From contig NC_057797.1 of the NCBI RefSeq assembly GCF_018294505.1, positions 121,773,116 through 121,837,115 on the forward strand: a stretch of 64,000 nucleotides of DNA. Reading direction: 5' to 3'. The translations under genes and the position numbers were made by a program. The DNA comes from Triticum aestivum. Lineage: Eukaryota > Streptophyta > Magnoliopsida > Poales > Poaceae. Numbering within the stretch: position 1 is the stretch's first letter; every line of letters begins with the position of its first letter. This document shows, in pieces, positions 46,569 through 56,872 of this stretch. The notes beneath the pieces are model-generated. The model made no database searches. It was not told the DNA's origin and saw only the letters and a program-made list of their open reading frames with translations.

Positions 46569-46675
46569 TGGAACGTGAGCGAGCGGTGCTGCAGATCGGC
46601 GGCGTAAGATACGCGCCATCTCTCGTCCCGTGCGTCGCCCTGTGTGTCGTGCGAGCACGAAGCCATCTTGTAAAA

Positions 46676-46689
46676 TGATCATGTGTGCT
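46676..46689. repeat. Right target-site duplication of the LINE
   Basis: TGATCATGTGTGCT, identical to 39862-39875; marks the 5' end of the minus-strand LINE. Confidence 0.9.
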
Positions 46690-46866
46690 GGTGTGAGCAT
46701 GTGCACATATACCGCCCAAGACAATTCCGACGGATTTTCTTGGAATCCGATGGCTCTAATTAACCCTTTTCACCTCGCACGAAGTCACACCATATTTTGA
46801 TGTGAAGATACAGTGTTAGTAGGGACAGTACATTATGCATGAAGTCCATGCAAGTGACTGTAACTT

Positions 46867-47390
46867 GGTTAGAAACATAAGTAATTAACATGTGTTTGGA
46901 TGGTTACAAGGACAGTAGAGTCCCATGTCATCAGGGTTTAAATCCTAGACTTAACATTAGATGCGCTTCTGGATTTATTTTAGTCCTTTCAATGATGTGC
47001 ATTGAGTGAGAGGAGATGTTCCCCTTGACTACAAAGGTATCTGTGGCGACTTCGTCAATCTTACGATGATGTGTATTAATATGTGCTTGGTTAGAAAACC
47101 ATGTAATTAATATGTGCTTGAATGGTTACGAGGACAATGGTATCACTGCCTATCAGGGTTCAAGTTTACTGGATTTGCTTTTCGATTTATTTCAATCCTT
47201 TCGACGATGTGCGTTTAGAGGGAGGAAACGTTCCGTTGACTACGAAGGTGTCTGTGGCGACTTCGTTAATCTTGAAATAATGTGTCGTCTTAGTCTTTCG
47301 GAGGTGCTCATAGATGTGTGTGTATGCGTTCACAGAGGTGAGTGTATATGAGTATGTATGAGCGTCTGTGTCTATAACGTGTTAAAAAAT
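46867..47390 (+). repeat. SINE-like sequence with a tandemly duplicated head
   Basis: A ~215-bp unit starting near GGTTAGAAA (46867) repeats from about 47087 (blocks 'tctgtggcgacttcgt', 'gatttatttcaatcctttcg'). The second unit continues into a tail ending GTGTTAAAAAATAATT. Each unit has a B-box-like word (GGGTTTAAATCC at ~46936; GGGTTCAAGTTT at ~47155), and the body is related to the SINE-like element at 31746-32048. The upstream 46690-46866 shows nothing recognisable. Confidence 0.5.
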
Positions 47391-47395
47391 AATTA

Positions 47396-47991
47396 GGGCC
47401 TGTTTGGTTTCAATAAGTCACCTGACTTATAAGTCAGGTGACTTAAAACCAGTGACTTTTAAGTCACGCCTGTTTGGTTGTCACCTGACTTATAAGTCAC
47501 ATAATCACATCTTCTCATCTTGTTTTTTTATGTAAAGACAATGGGACCCACGTAAAAGAGGATGACTTATAAGTTTTAAGTTGGGATGGAGCAACTTATG
47601 ATGATTTATAAGTTGAGGTGACTTATAAGTTGGGTCTATTTGACAAAATAAATCTTTTTTTCACTTTTCGACTTAGAGGGTGTTTGTTTCCAGGGACTTA
47701 TTGGTCTAGGGACTTAAATAAGTCCCTATAAGTCCCATCTAAACCAAACAGAAGGGACTTATAGGGACTTAAAGTGGGTATTTGGGACTTATGAAATAAG
47801 ACTCTCAAGGAGAGACTTATAGGGACTTATAGTTATAATATAATCTTATAGAGACTTATAAGCCCCAAGAACCAAACATGTACGGACTTTTTGAGACTTA
47901 GGACTTATAAGTTGGGACTAAAAAAGTCCTAAAACTTATGAACCAAACAGGACCTTATAAGTTGGCGACTTATTTGGAACCAAACAGGCCC
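47396..47991. mobile_element. Tourist/Harbinger-type MITE (596 bp)
   Basis: Perfect 14-bp terminal inverted repeats GGGCCTGTTTGGTT (47396-47409) and AACCAAACAGGCCC (47978-47991) are flanked by the trinucleotide TTA on both sides (47393-47395, 47992-47994). TTA target duplication with GGGCCTGTTTGG ends identifies PIF/Harbinger-derived Tourist elements. The interior is non-coding and packed with GACTTATAAGTC-type palindromes. A second MITE is nested inside. Confidence 0.9.
47676..47954. mobile_element. Second Tourist-like MITE nested in the first
   Basis: Imperfect inverted ends (GAGGGTGTTTGTTT at the left, AACCAAACAGGACC at the right) and flanking TTA on both sides (47673-47675, 47955-47957) mark a 279-bp element inside the larger MITE. 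It too is filled with GGGACTTATA words. Confidence 0.65.
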
Positions 47992-47994
47992 TTA

Positions 47995-49802
47995 ACCTGC
48001 CTATGTGTGTAGATTGGCGAGGTATATTAGTTTATATTTTTGTTGCCCTTTTCTTAACTTTGACATTTCCACTGCATTATTTAAGAAACAATTACCACTA
48101 CTCGCCACGTCTCTCTGCACGTGAGCTGTGTCTTTCTCCTATCCGTTATACGTACGTAGTGAGAATCTGAGATTCTTCGTAGATTGCCAATTTTAATGCT
48201 AATAACCTCTCCTGATCTAGCCTGCAAATCAACCAAAATGTAGTTCCATGTCTGAGCAAATTGACCTGAAATTTGACGTGTTTTTTTTTGCCGGTAAAAA
48301 TTTGACGTGTTAATTAAATTCCACAGAGGATCTCGTAATTCTCTCTCTACCTGAAATACTCGCTAGACAAAACACAAAAAGGTTTTAGGTACTGTGGCAA
48401 AATTTAAGGTTCTTGCTCTGGTTCATAAAATTCAATTCTGTTTGCTCAGTTGGGGTAGGTTCTGTCAAATGTTTACATGGACCCACAGTGCAGAGACCCT
48501 ACCAGGCATGATGCGAGGGCCACCCCCACCCTTTGCTTTGCCTGTAAAAAGCAGCAGTTGGCAACTGGCATGGCTGCAGCCTCGACTCCTTGACCCAATA
48601 AGTTTTCATCGCAGGCTTTTTACCGGCTCTTTTAGGTGAATTTATTGAACACTCATTCAATCAATCATGCCCTGCCAGACCACCACTTTCATTCAAAGAA
48701 AAAAATGATTAGTGAAAGTGAGATTATCGCCCACAAATCCTGATGTTAAAAGATAATGTGGTGATGAGTTCCAGAAGAAAGAATAATCACTTTGGCACTG
48801 CCATGAGCCATGCTGGTTAAGAAGAGCACATGAACCCTACCTGTTCTATATTTAAATAGCTTTCTGTGAGGCTCCAAGGTGCTCCTGAAGAGGAAAATGT
48901 TCAGATCTCATAGCCCCATGAGGTAGGTATGCTTGAATCTTGCAATCTGTTTGCACTGTTTGATTGGAGAAAAGGGGATAAACAACTCCACCAAGAAAAC
49001 AAAACACAGACAGGGCCATGGAAATGGCATGGTTCCACCATTAGTTTATGAGCTAAACCACACTTGATTAACATATTTACCATACCACTAATGGAAAAAA
49101 TGGGGAGTGCAGTTTGGGGACCCCATCTGTTTGTCCCCTGCTCTCTCCTCCATCTCACAAAAAAATACTGATTTGTTTTATATGTGGGAAGCCATACCAG
49201 GATTTGTACCTATGATTGGTGCTCCTCATACAAATATGTGGCATGGAAGGAATAGCCACACGGACAAGCTGTAACCCCAGTAAGAGGAATGCATTGATGA
49301 ATCAGCAGCAGCACTGCCTTTTTGAGCACTGGAATGCAATGCAGGGAAAAAAAACTTGAAACAAGAACATATTTCCTCACACCAACAACAGGCTTTTTCA
49401 TATGGCGAACGAATAAAGAAACAAAACGAAAATCCATTTTTGTTGATTTTCTCATATCTTCAGTCTCTCATATCCACAAAGATGTCATCGAAAATCCCTC
49501 GGAGAAGGGAAAGGGGGGAAATAAATAATAAATACCTAAAATGAAGAAGGGGAGACAAAATTGTGAAGAGGAAAATTGACTCCCCCCCTCCCATCAGCAC
49601 ACACCCTCCTCTCTTCTTTCAGAGTTCAAGAAGCTTATTGTTGCTGCCCGCATTCCTCTAACCGTCACAATGCTAGATAATTACTGTTGCACCACAACTT
49701 CGTTTCCATGATGATCGATGGATGGGCTTTCGGGGTAAGAAAGATCGACGATGACTCAATGAACAAGCCGAGAGCAGCACCAAGCTATATATGTACGGCG
49801 CA
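47995..49802. other. 3' flank of the D-type cyclin gene
   Basis: 1.8 kb with no supported gene; the longest frames are under 90 codons without domains. The part nearest 49803 should hold the cyclin 3' untranslated region. Confidence 0.5.
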
Positions 49803-51520
49803 TCAGATCGGCGATGCGCTTAGCCTTCTCCTCTTGGAAGCTGGAGTGGAGGCCTGATCGTTGCTGTTACTGTTGTTGTTCGAGGGTGATGACCCTGGTG
49901 TTGTGTCATCATTCCTGAAGCTGAAGCATGGCACATCCAGCACCCCGATCGGGCTCAGCGGCGCTGAAAGGCTCGCGCTGAAGTTCCCTCTCTTCTTCAC
50001 CAACAGCGCATAGCATCCCGCAATCATCTCCTGTAGATGTGATCACATTTCAGAAACAGTGCAATTGCAATGGTGCATCGGCTTGCGTGTTCCATAACTT
50101 GAGAAGATAATCACCTTATTTACAGGGATTTCAGATGCTGCAAGGGCACTGCTGAAGCCGATGACCTGATTCTCAGCGAGCGCCCATAGAACCACTGCGG
50201 CAGCGATCTCAGAAGGTCTGAATGATAAGAATCTATAGTCTGTAAATGCACATCACAGGAATGCTCTAGTTAGTAAATCATCACCAGATATTGCCATTGG
50301 CAATGTAGGTAAAACCTTTGGTTAACTCATCGAGCACCATGGCCGAACCTTTCACAGTGGCGACTATGAGCTCGGCACACCGTGAGACCAGCATGTAACT
50401 GGGTGGCTTCCCTTCATTGAACTTGTCCAAGAAGTAGCACAGGAAAGAGAATGGGGTCACAGAGTGCATCCTCCATTTCAGGGTCTCCATCACAATGAGC
50501 TCCATCCTCTTGATGTTCCTTGGTTCAAAGGCATAGTACTCATCGCAAACCTGTCGTACATTCATCCCATTTTAGCAAAATTTATCGAGGGATCATCGAA
50601 CGATTATTGATTTTACAATGTTGTAACTTCTCCTTCACCTGAAGGTCCACGGGAAGAGGGGCCACGGTCTCCTCCATCTTGACAGCAAGAGACAGGCAAG
50701 CAACTGACATTAACTGTTGCATCCAGGACTTGTCATGCTACAGCATCAACAAACAAACAAGAACAAGAAACGCAATCATCAGCAACAGATCAGCTTGCAC
50801 AGCTGTTAGCAATGCAGAAGTTGAGATTCTTACTGGGAGATCAAAGGAGGAGAGGAACCTATCCATGTAGTTCACCGAGAGGCAAAGGGTCAGTGGTCCA
50901 AAATTGTAGTGGGAATGGACCTGCAGCACACACGAGAGAAGACACAGGATGAGCAATGGACAGGTTCCACTTAAAACAAGCTTGTCCGGATCGAGGAAAG
51001 GGGGAAGCAGCTGGCTCATTGATATCTGGTGATGGCGATCGAATTGGCATGGAAGCCCACAAGATGCAAGGACGCACGGCCAAGACTGGATTTACACGAG
51101 AGTCAAACGCACAGTGCAGGCATGCAACAACCTACCTAGAACCAATTAATCCATCACGGAAAAGGAAACTGATTGCGAGGAGCAGTAAATCCCAGAGATT
51201 TTCCTTTTTGTTTCTCACCGTACCTTGCAAATCCAATCCATGGCGTCCTTCCTCCAGGAGGACTCGAATCCGCCGTGCCCCAGCCGCTCCACGTAGCCGC
51301 CCTTGGGCCGATGATCCACCTCCTTCTCCACCAGCGCCCGCATGACCTCGTCGCTGTCGACCGGGAAGACGGCGCCGACGTCCAGGAAGCCCAGGCCGCG
51401 GCCCGCCCCCGCCACCTCGCCGTCGCCGCCGCCGCCGCCGCAGCCGCCCAGGCCGAGGACGCTGTTGCTGTCCTCGCCGCAGAGCAGGGTGGAGGAGGCG
51501 CCGAAGCAGAGGATGCCCAT
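49803..51520 (-). CDS. D-type cyclin, CYCD2-like
   Basis: Six exons: 51224-51520, 50834-50920, 50639-50737, 50349-50550, 50115-50239 and 49803-50030, all GT...AG, giving 1038 bases and 345 residues. D cyclins partner CDKA-type kinases, phosphorylate the retinoblastoma-related protein and drive G1-S entry in the nucleus. Seen: the Rb-binding L-x-C-x-E motif at residues 12-16 (L-L-C-G-E); cyclin N box from about residue 65 with [10 protein letters not shown] and [18 protein letters not shown]; cyclin C box to about 300; a Ser/Asn-rich tail ending in [10 protein letters not shown], a basic nuclear-localisation-type motif. The N-terminus and tail resemble grass CYCD2 proteins as I remember them. 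Donor 4 (GTTCGG) is weak but gives the correct family junction. Confidence 0.92.
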
Positions 51521-51841
51521 CTCGAGATCGCCTGGGAAACGCCGGCCGGCCGGCCTCCTCCTCGACTCGTCCTCCGCCGCCGCCGCTCTCGCTTGGGGGG
51601 GAGCGTTTGGTGGTACTAGCACAGGGCTCGGTCCTTGCTCTTGGGGTCTAAAAAATGGTGGCTGCTGCTCCTTTCCCGGGCTGTGGCCTAGATAAAGATG
51701 CGCCAATGGAGGGAGAAGGCGCCGCTCCTCTCTCCTCTGTACCGGCGTGTGTCTTGGGAAGTGGCAAAGGGAAAGAAAGACAAGATGTGGGGGGGAGGGG
51801 TGGGTCTCCTGGGGAAGAGAAAGGGGGGAGGGCTTTGGGAG

Positions 51842-51848
51842 TTTTATA
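51842..51848 (-). promoter_or_regulatory. TATA box of the cyclin gene
   Basis: TATAAAA on the minus strand, about 325 bases before the start codon, would place transcription start near 51812 and give a 5' leader of ~290 bases. That leader contains no ATG that I can find, so translation should start directly at 51520. Confidence 0.65.
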
Positions 51849-51929
51849 GGGCCTGTGGTTTTAAGGAGGAAATGATCAGGCAATAATTTTTGCAATAGGT
51901 TTAGCGGCAGATTTGGGGGCATCCATCGA

Positions 51930-52210
51930 GCATTTTGCTCCATCCATCCGCCCATTTGTGGCAGCGATCCCATCACAACCGTCCATCATTGATGTTGTAT
52001 TTGTGCGAATGAAATAATTTCTTCTTTTGCGTGGGATTCAAAGAAGAAATTGAAGTTACACCGATGATTTTGTACTCGTGTGGACGAAATAATGGCTACT
52101 CCGGAAGGAAACGACAATGAAGGAAACTGTATGATCTGTGTGTGTGCGCGCGGATAAAGCGGCTTTTACCATCAACTCGCCGGATGGAGCGGAATCAATG
52201 AAACTAGATT
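51930..52210. repeat. Duplicated block A1 upstream of the cyclin gene
   Basis: It begins GCATTTTGCTCCATCCATCC and contains 'gtactcgtgtggacgaaata'. The same blocks in the same order form A2 (52614-52905). A1 and A2 bracket the 51-bp array. Confidence 0.8.
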
Positions 52211-52618
52211 GATGCTATTTATATGCCGTTTCCCCATGATTTGAACTCCTTCGGCGGGCTTGATGATGTTTATATGTCATTTCCCCCTGATTTGAACTCC
52301 TCTAGCGAGCTTGATGCTATTTATATGTTGTTTTTCCCTTATTTGAACTCCTCCAACGGGTTTGATATTATTTATATGTCGTTTTCCCCTGATTTCAACT
52401 CCTCGGGCGGGCTTGATGCTATGTATATCTCATTTTCCCCTGATTTGAACTCCTTCGGCGGGCTTGATGCTATTTATGTGTCATTTTCCCCTTATTTGAA
52501 TTTCTCTGACAAGCTTGATGCTATTTATATGTCATTGTGCCCTGATTTAAACTCCTTCGACGGGCTTGATGCTATTTACATGTCGTTTTGCCCTGATTTA
52601 AACTACTCTGGCGGGCAT
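52211..52618 (+). repeat. Minisatellite: eight 51-bp units
   Basis: Eight units of exactly 51 bases with consensus core 'ttatatgtcattttcccctg', each differing at several positions, end to end without indels. Because 51 is divisible by three, one plus-strand frame is open through all units (17-residue repeat near D-A-I-Y-M-S-F-S-P-D-L-N-S-S-G-G-L, frame 52223-52693). The other two plus frames contain stops in the consensus. Substitutions change amino acids freely, so coding is doubtful. Confidence 0.92.
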
Positions 52619-52905
52619 TTTGCTCCATCCATCCACCCATTAGTCCACACATTATACAACCGTCGATCATCGTTGTTGTATTTGTGTCAATGAAATATAT
52701 TTCTTTTGCGTGAATGCAACAACAAAAAATGAAGTTACACCGATGGTTTTGTACTCGTGTGGACGAAATAATGGCTACTCGAGAAGGAAACGACAATGAA
52801 GGAAACTAGAATGATATTACTGGCTCGGGTGAATGATGTGTGTGCAAATAAAGTGGCTTTTAGCATCACCCCATATGGAGTGAAAACAAATGAAACTACA
52901 ATCAT
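52614..52905. repeat. Duplicated block A2
   Basis: Copy of A1 (51930-52210), including 'gtactcgtgtggacgaaata' and 'ggaaacgacaatgaaggaaa'. It lies between the 51-bp array and the 48-bp array. A more decayed relative appears around 53930-54222. Confidence 0.8.
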
Positions 52906-52932
52906 AGTGTGTTTAGTAGGTTTCCTTGCAAT

Positions 52933-53156
52933 GTTTGAACTCGCTTCCCTCTCTTTCCCGCTTGTGGGTCTCCTGGCAGTGTTTGAACTCGCTTCCCCCT
53001 CTTTCCCGCTTGTGGTTGTCCGGGGAGTGTTTGTACTCGCTTCCCTCTCTTTCCCGCTTGTGGGTCTCCTGGCAGTGTTTGAACTCGCTTCCCCCTCTTT
53101 CCCGCTTGTGGTTTTCCTGGGAGTGTTTGTACTCGCTTCCTTCTCTTTCCCACTTC
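52933..53156. repeat. Minisatellite: ~4.7 units of 48 bp
   Basis: Units start at 52933, 52981, 53029, 53077 and 53125. Diagnostic differences alternate (GAACTC or GTACTC; CCCTCTC or CCCCCTC), so units 2+3 and 4+5 form a 96-bp higher-order repeat. Several frames on both strands are open, including a Lys/Arg-rich one on the minus strand, simply because the unit lacks stops. Confidence 0.9.
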
Positions 53157-54224
53157 CTATAAACTCCGGATCATGATGTATTTCAATTATGATTAATGGA
53201 AAGGGGATCCTGGTTCAAAAAAAGTATAATGATACTATTACGTCTACATGAGAAAAGTGGTTTGTGCCAACAACGTGACCATTGCAACAAAATAAATCAA
53301 ACTAGGGAACATATCCATTCATACTTTGTAGAGGTGTATGCTACTCTCTATGCCAAAACACTCATTTATGATAGTGGCATGATCTCCCATTACTTTTTAT
53401 CATTATTTTTTGTAAATATATTGCTTCCATCCAGAATAAATATACATTATGAAATTAGATTTCGTGGTAGATTTTAGCATCAATTTTTTATGTGACGACT
53501 CTTTATAATTGATACTCAAAGTTAAGAGAAGTTTTACCAAAAATGTTCTAAGATGAGTTAGTTTTTGAAGCTATAGAGTGTAAGCTTTGTGGGGGTTGGC
53601 GCCACGGGGACCTTGCCTCCAATGAAAGAATAGTTGACCTTGAGACATTTGGAATCAAACCAATGGCTTTATCCCTGATGGATTGATGAGAACCATCTCA
53701 CAAAACATACGGCCAGTGGCTGCTTCTTGATTTCTATTGTAGTTATTGTTACAATCATCAAATAATGTGTGGGTGGGGCAGAGTGATGGTTACTGAAAAG
53801 AGGATATAAGGAGGCAAGGGATTAGTTGCGTAGAGAACAAAGAATGTAGAACTTTACTTCATCTACCTCACCATGAGCCCATACATGGAGTCCTACTCTA
53901 CACAGAGGTAATAAACCCCGTGCGACATAGGTACAACCACAAAACAAATCATTGATGTTTGTCCTTGTGTGAATGAAATGGGTTTACTGGCTACATGATA
54001 CGCTGGTGCAAAAAATGATACTAGGTTCGTGATATATACTCTAATGAATGTAATGATTTTAACAACTACTTGACAAGGCATACCAGAAACAAAAAAACAT
54101 GGACCAAAACTATTACACTCATCTGACTAAGATGATTTTTACCGGTAATTCAACATGTGGACTAAGACAAATTAAAACTACACTCATTGTATTGCACTAG
54201 TGTGAATAAAGTGGCTTTTATCGA
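53157..54224. other. Intergenic sequence with decayed copies of block A
   Basis: No supported gene. From ~53930 to 54222 there are recognisable but diverged pieces of blocks A1/A2 (for example AATAAAGTGGCTTTTA at 54206). The rest shows nothing specific. Confidence 0.4.
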
Positions 54225-55505
54225 TGTAAGTGCATCTAGTGCCACCCCTTTGTTGGTTTGAAGTATTGACGACAAACTTGGTTAAGAGACTAATGTGTTT
54301 GTGAGTGTACACATGATAACACAGATAGAAGTCCATGGAGATTTGTTTTAGCCATCGCAGACGACCCTAAAAATGCATGAAGACATTGAAGACTTTGGTG
54401 GCTCACCAAGACTTAGCTTGAAGATTATGGAACACGAAGACTTTGTTCTTTTGGTAGTTTCATTTTCCTCTTTCTTGACTCATAAGAACCACCGTACAAT
54501 TAAGTGGGATCGAGGCGATATGAAGTCAGAAACTGACGTGATGCTCAATCTAAAATCCTATGTCTTCCAATGAAGATTTTGATAGAAAATCTCTTTCGAG
54601 TTGGTTCAGTCAGCTTTGCTTGTAACTCAAGTAAAGTTGATGCATGTTTTTGAAATCTGACCGTTGGTACATGTGTCGATTGGCCATTAACGTAAGGTCA
54701 TTTCGACCATATCATGTTGGGTTGCTACCCACGCTATAAATAGCCTCCACCTCCACCATAAGTTGGTGGCTACTTCGAGTTATTACATGAATTCTGTCAT
54801 TTTAGACCAACCCACCTCCGAAGCATCTGAGAGAGAATTCTTGTGAGGAAAAACCTCAAACACTCAGAGCCCAAAGTGATAATCGCCAAAGGCATTCGTT
54901 CTGAGTGAACCAGAGACTTATTACAATTGGAAGACTGTGATCTTCCAGACGGTTAGGCGTCATGATCTGAGCATCCAAGAGCCATTGTGGATTACCGGGA
55001 ACAAGTTTATGAAGGTTTCGAAATTGGGCAAGGTCTAAGTGACCTTAGCTCAAGGAGAATAAGGTGAATATTTGGTCTTTTGAGTTAAATCTCAGCCTCT
55101 TCAACCAGCAGATGTACAATTGTCACAACAACTGGAAATGGTCAAACAAATCACGTGTCTTCACCGAGCAACCAGTTCTATATATTGACTACTTTACTTC
55201 CATTCTTGTATTATGTATCCTTTGCTTGCTCCTATGTGTGAAGACTTTGTTTGGAGACATTCATCATGATTCTGTCTTCCAATTCATAGTACTTGAGGTT
55301 TTCTGCCTATTCTACATATACCGCTACCTACTTTGCCTACTAGCTTTTGTTCTCATGTCTTTAGCTTCTCATTCATTTGCACCCGCACAATAGCTTTACT
55401 TCTGTCCTGTATTGCTTCACACATGTTTTGCTTCTGTATCTTCGAAGACAATACCTGTTTCGAAGATTTTCATAAAAATCTCCCATTCACACCCCTCTAG
55501 TCGAT
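54225..55505 (+). repeat. Unclassified interspersed repeat, plus orientation
   Basis: It starts TGTAAGTGCATCTAGTGCCA and ends in ATTCACACCCCTCTAGTCGA. The terminal part and the block around 54935-54990 (gaagactgtgatcttccaga) are the reverse complement of parts of 56873-57985, so both belong to one family. No protein domain is evident. Reading it as an LTR-like or non-autonomous element is a guess. Confidence 0.55.
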
Positions 55506-55514
55506 AAGCATTTT

Positions 55515-56118
55515 CAATCGACATCTCGGCGACTCAAAATGGAAACTAATGAATGTATCCATTGGAACTTTCTGTCAGGACTTATACACCCCCACCCTAT
55601 ATTTTGAAGTACTTCGCCTTTAGAGTAGTGACATGTTATATGATTACATTCTTTGCTCATCATTTTTTTAGGGATTTCTATTTTCGTGCCCCTGGTTGGT
55701 TCGTTGTGCTCAGTTTTGCCCTCCCTACTCCACCATGTGCTCACAAAAGCCCAAACGAAGCACTTCCATCTGGTCAAAGTGTTTGACCGTTATCTCCTGA
55801 CTAGTGGGGTCGCTCCATTATCTCTCCACTCTCTCTCACCACAATGGTGACGAGGTAGGGGTCGAGGCAACTTATGACTAGTTGGGTGGCGTAATATCCT
55901 GACAGGTGGGGTTGCTGCACTCTCTCTCGCCATAGGGGTGACGCAGGTAAAATCCTGACATGTGGGGCCGCTTGATACCCTGGTTGGTGTGGTATGGCCA
56001 CTCTCTCACCATAGTGCTGACGCGGTAAGATCCTGACTTGTGGGGCCGAGGCAGCTTATGATAGGTGGGGTATATTCTCTCTATCATTTGTGAACGGCCG
56101 ACTACACACAACCCCGAT
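55515..56118. repeat. Degenerate tandem repeats with CTGACNNGTGGGG words
   Basis: From 55796 to ~56080 there are four imperfect units, each opening (A/C)TCCTGAC(A/T)(A/T/G)GTGGGG and followed by a CACTCTCTCTCACCATAGTG-like block, spaced 56-103 bases apart. The stretch before them (55515-55795) shows nothing recognisable. Confidence 0.55.
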
Positions 56119-56872
56119 GAAAGTGCATCATGCCCTTACATCATATTTTGATGTTGATGACAACATACATGTAGGGGACTAACTATGTTTATCGAGTACA
56201 TCTCAGGTGTTAACGCCCAGATGACAAATGTGTATGGATCATGGACGCATGAAATTGGTATGACTCAAGGAAGAATAAACACTATACCAATGGTTCCTTT
56301 ATTGGTTTATTCTTGAGTATAGGGATCCCACACTATTAAGAGGGGATCAATAGGGTTAGCAAAAGACTTGCTCAAGTCATCACGAACTCCCCTCTGTTTT
56401 CCTACCTTACCACGTCTCCTAAAAATGACCAACTCATTTAGAACTTTGGTGGGATCAATTATCATCACATACCCTTGCCCTCTCACTCCTTATATGTGTT
56501 CTTGGCCTGTAGGTTGCCTGATCTCCGGGGCCCTGCCAGAAATCTGACTGACTATCACAGAATGAGGTCCTCTTTTGATCCTTGGTTGCTGAATGTCCGG
56601 GCCGCCCCGTAGCATCGGATGTCCGGCACTTCGCCGGATGTTCGGGCAGCCATATGTTGCCGGATGTACGGATGCTCCTCAAAAATCTGACCCATCACTC
56701 CAGAAGCTTAGCCCCTCTCGAGTCTGCACACGTCGGATGTCTGGCCCACTGCCGGATGTCGGGGGTCTCACTAGTATGTTGGATGTCCGGCCTCTCTGCT
56801 TTTCCTCCGCTCTTTATGTTTCTCACATGGTCGTCTCACTGTGCTGGATGGCCAGCCTCTGGCCTAGATGTT
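56119..56872 (+). repeat. Unclassified sequence starting TGAAAGTGCATC, with CCGGATGT clusters
   Basis: Its start matches the terminus found at 56873 and resembles that at 54225. Between 56590 and 56800 the word (C)CGGATGT recurs at least six times. No domain seen. Confidence 0.35.

Larger units (their letters stand above)
39876..46675 (-). mobile_element. Full-length LINE (L1-type) with ORF1 and ORF2
   Basis: About 6.8 kb including a 678-base gap. Order on the minus strand: 5' leader of at least ~100 bases from 46675, ORF1, ORF2 (overlapping by ATGA), a 3' untranslated region of ~390 bases, then a short A tail (the T run at 39875-39880). A perfect 14-bp target-site duplication flanks it. The ends, together with nearly open ORFs, show a full-length and fairly recent copy. 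Copying is by target-primed reverse transcription using the ORF2 endonuclease and reverse transcriptase. Such elements are the likely source of machinery for the SINEs in this window. Confidence 0.92.

Noticed and set aside
52902..53153. Lys/Arg-rich 83-codon minus-strand repeat protein
   Set aside because: The 48-bp unit lacks stops in several frames on both strands, so openness carries little weight.
52211..53156. A CRISPR-like array
   Set aside because: The units are directly contiguous with no spacers, and this is plant nuclear DNA; they are minisatellites.
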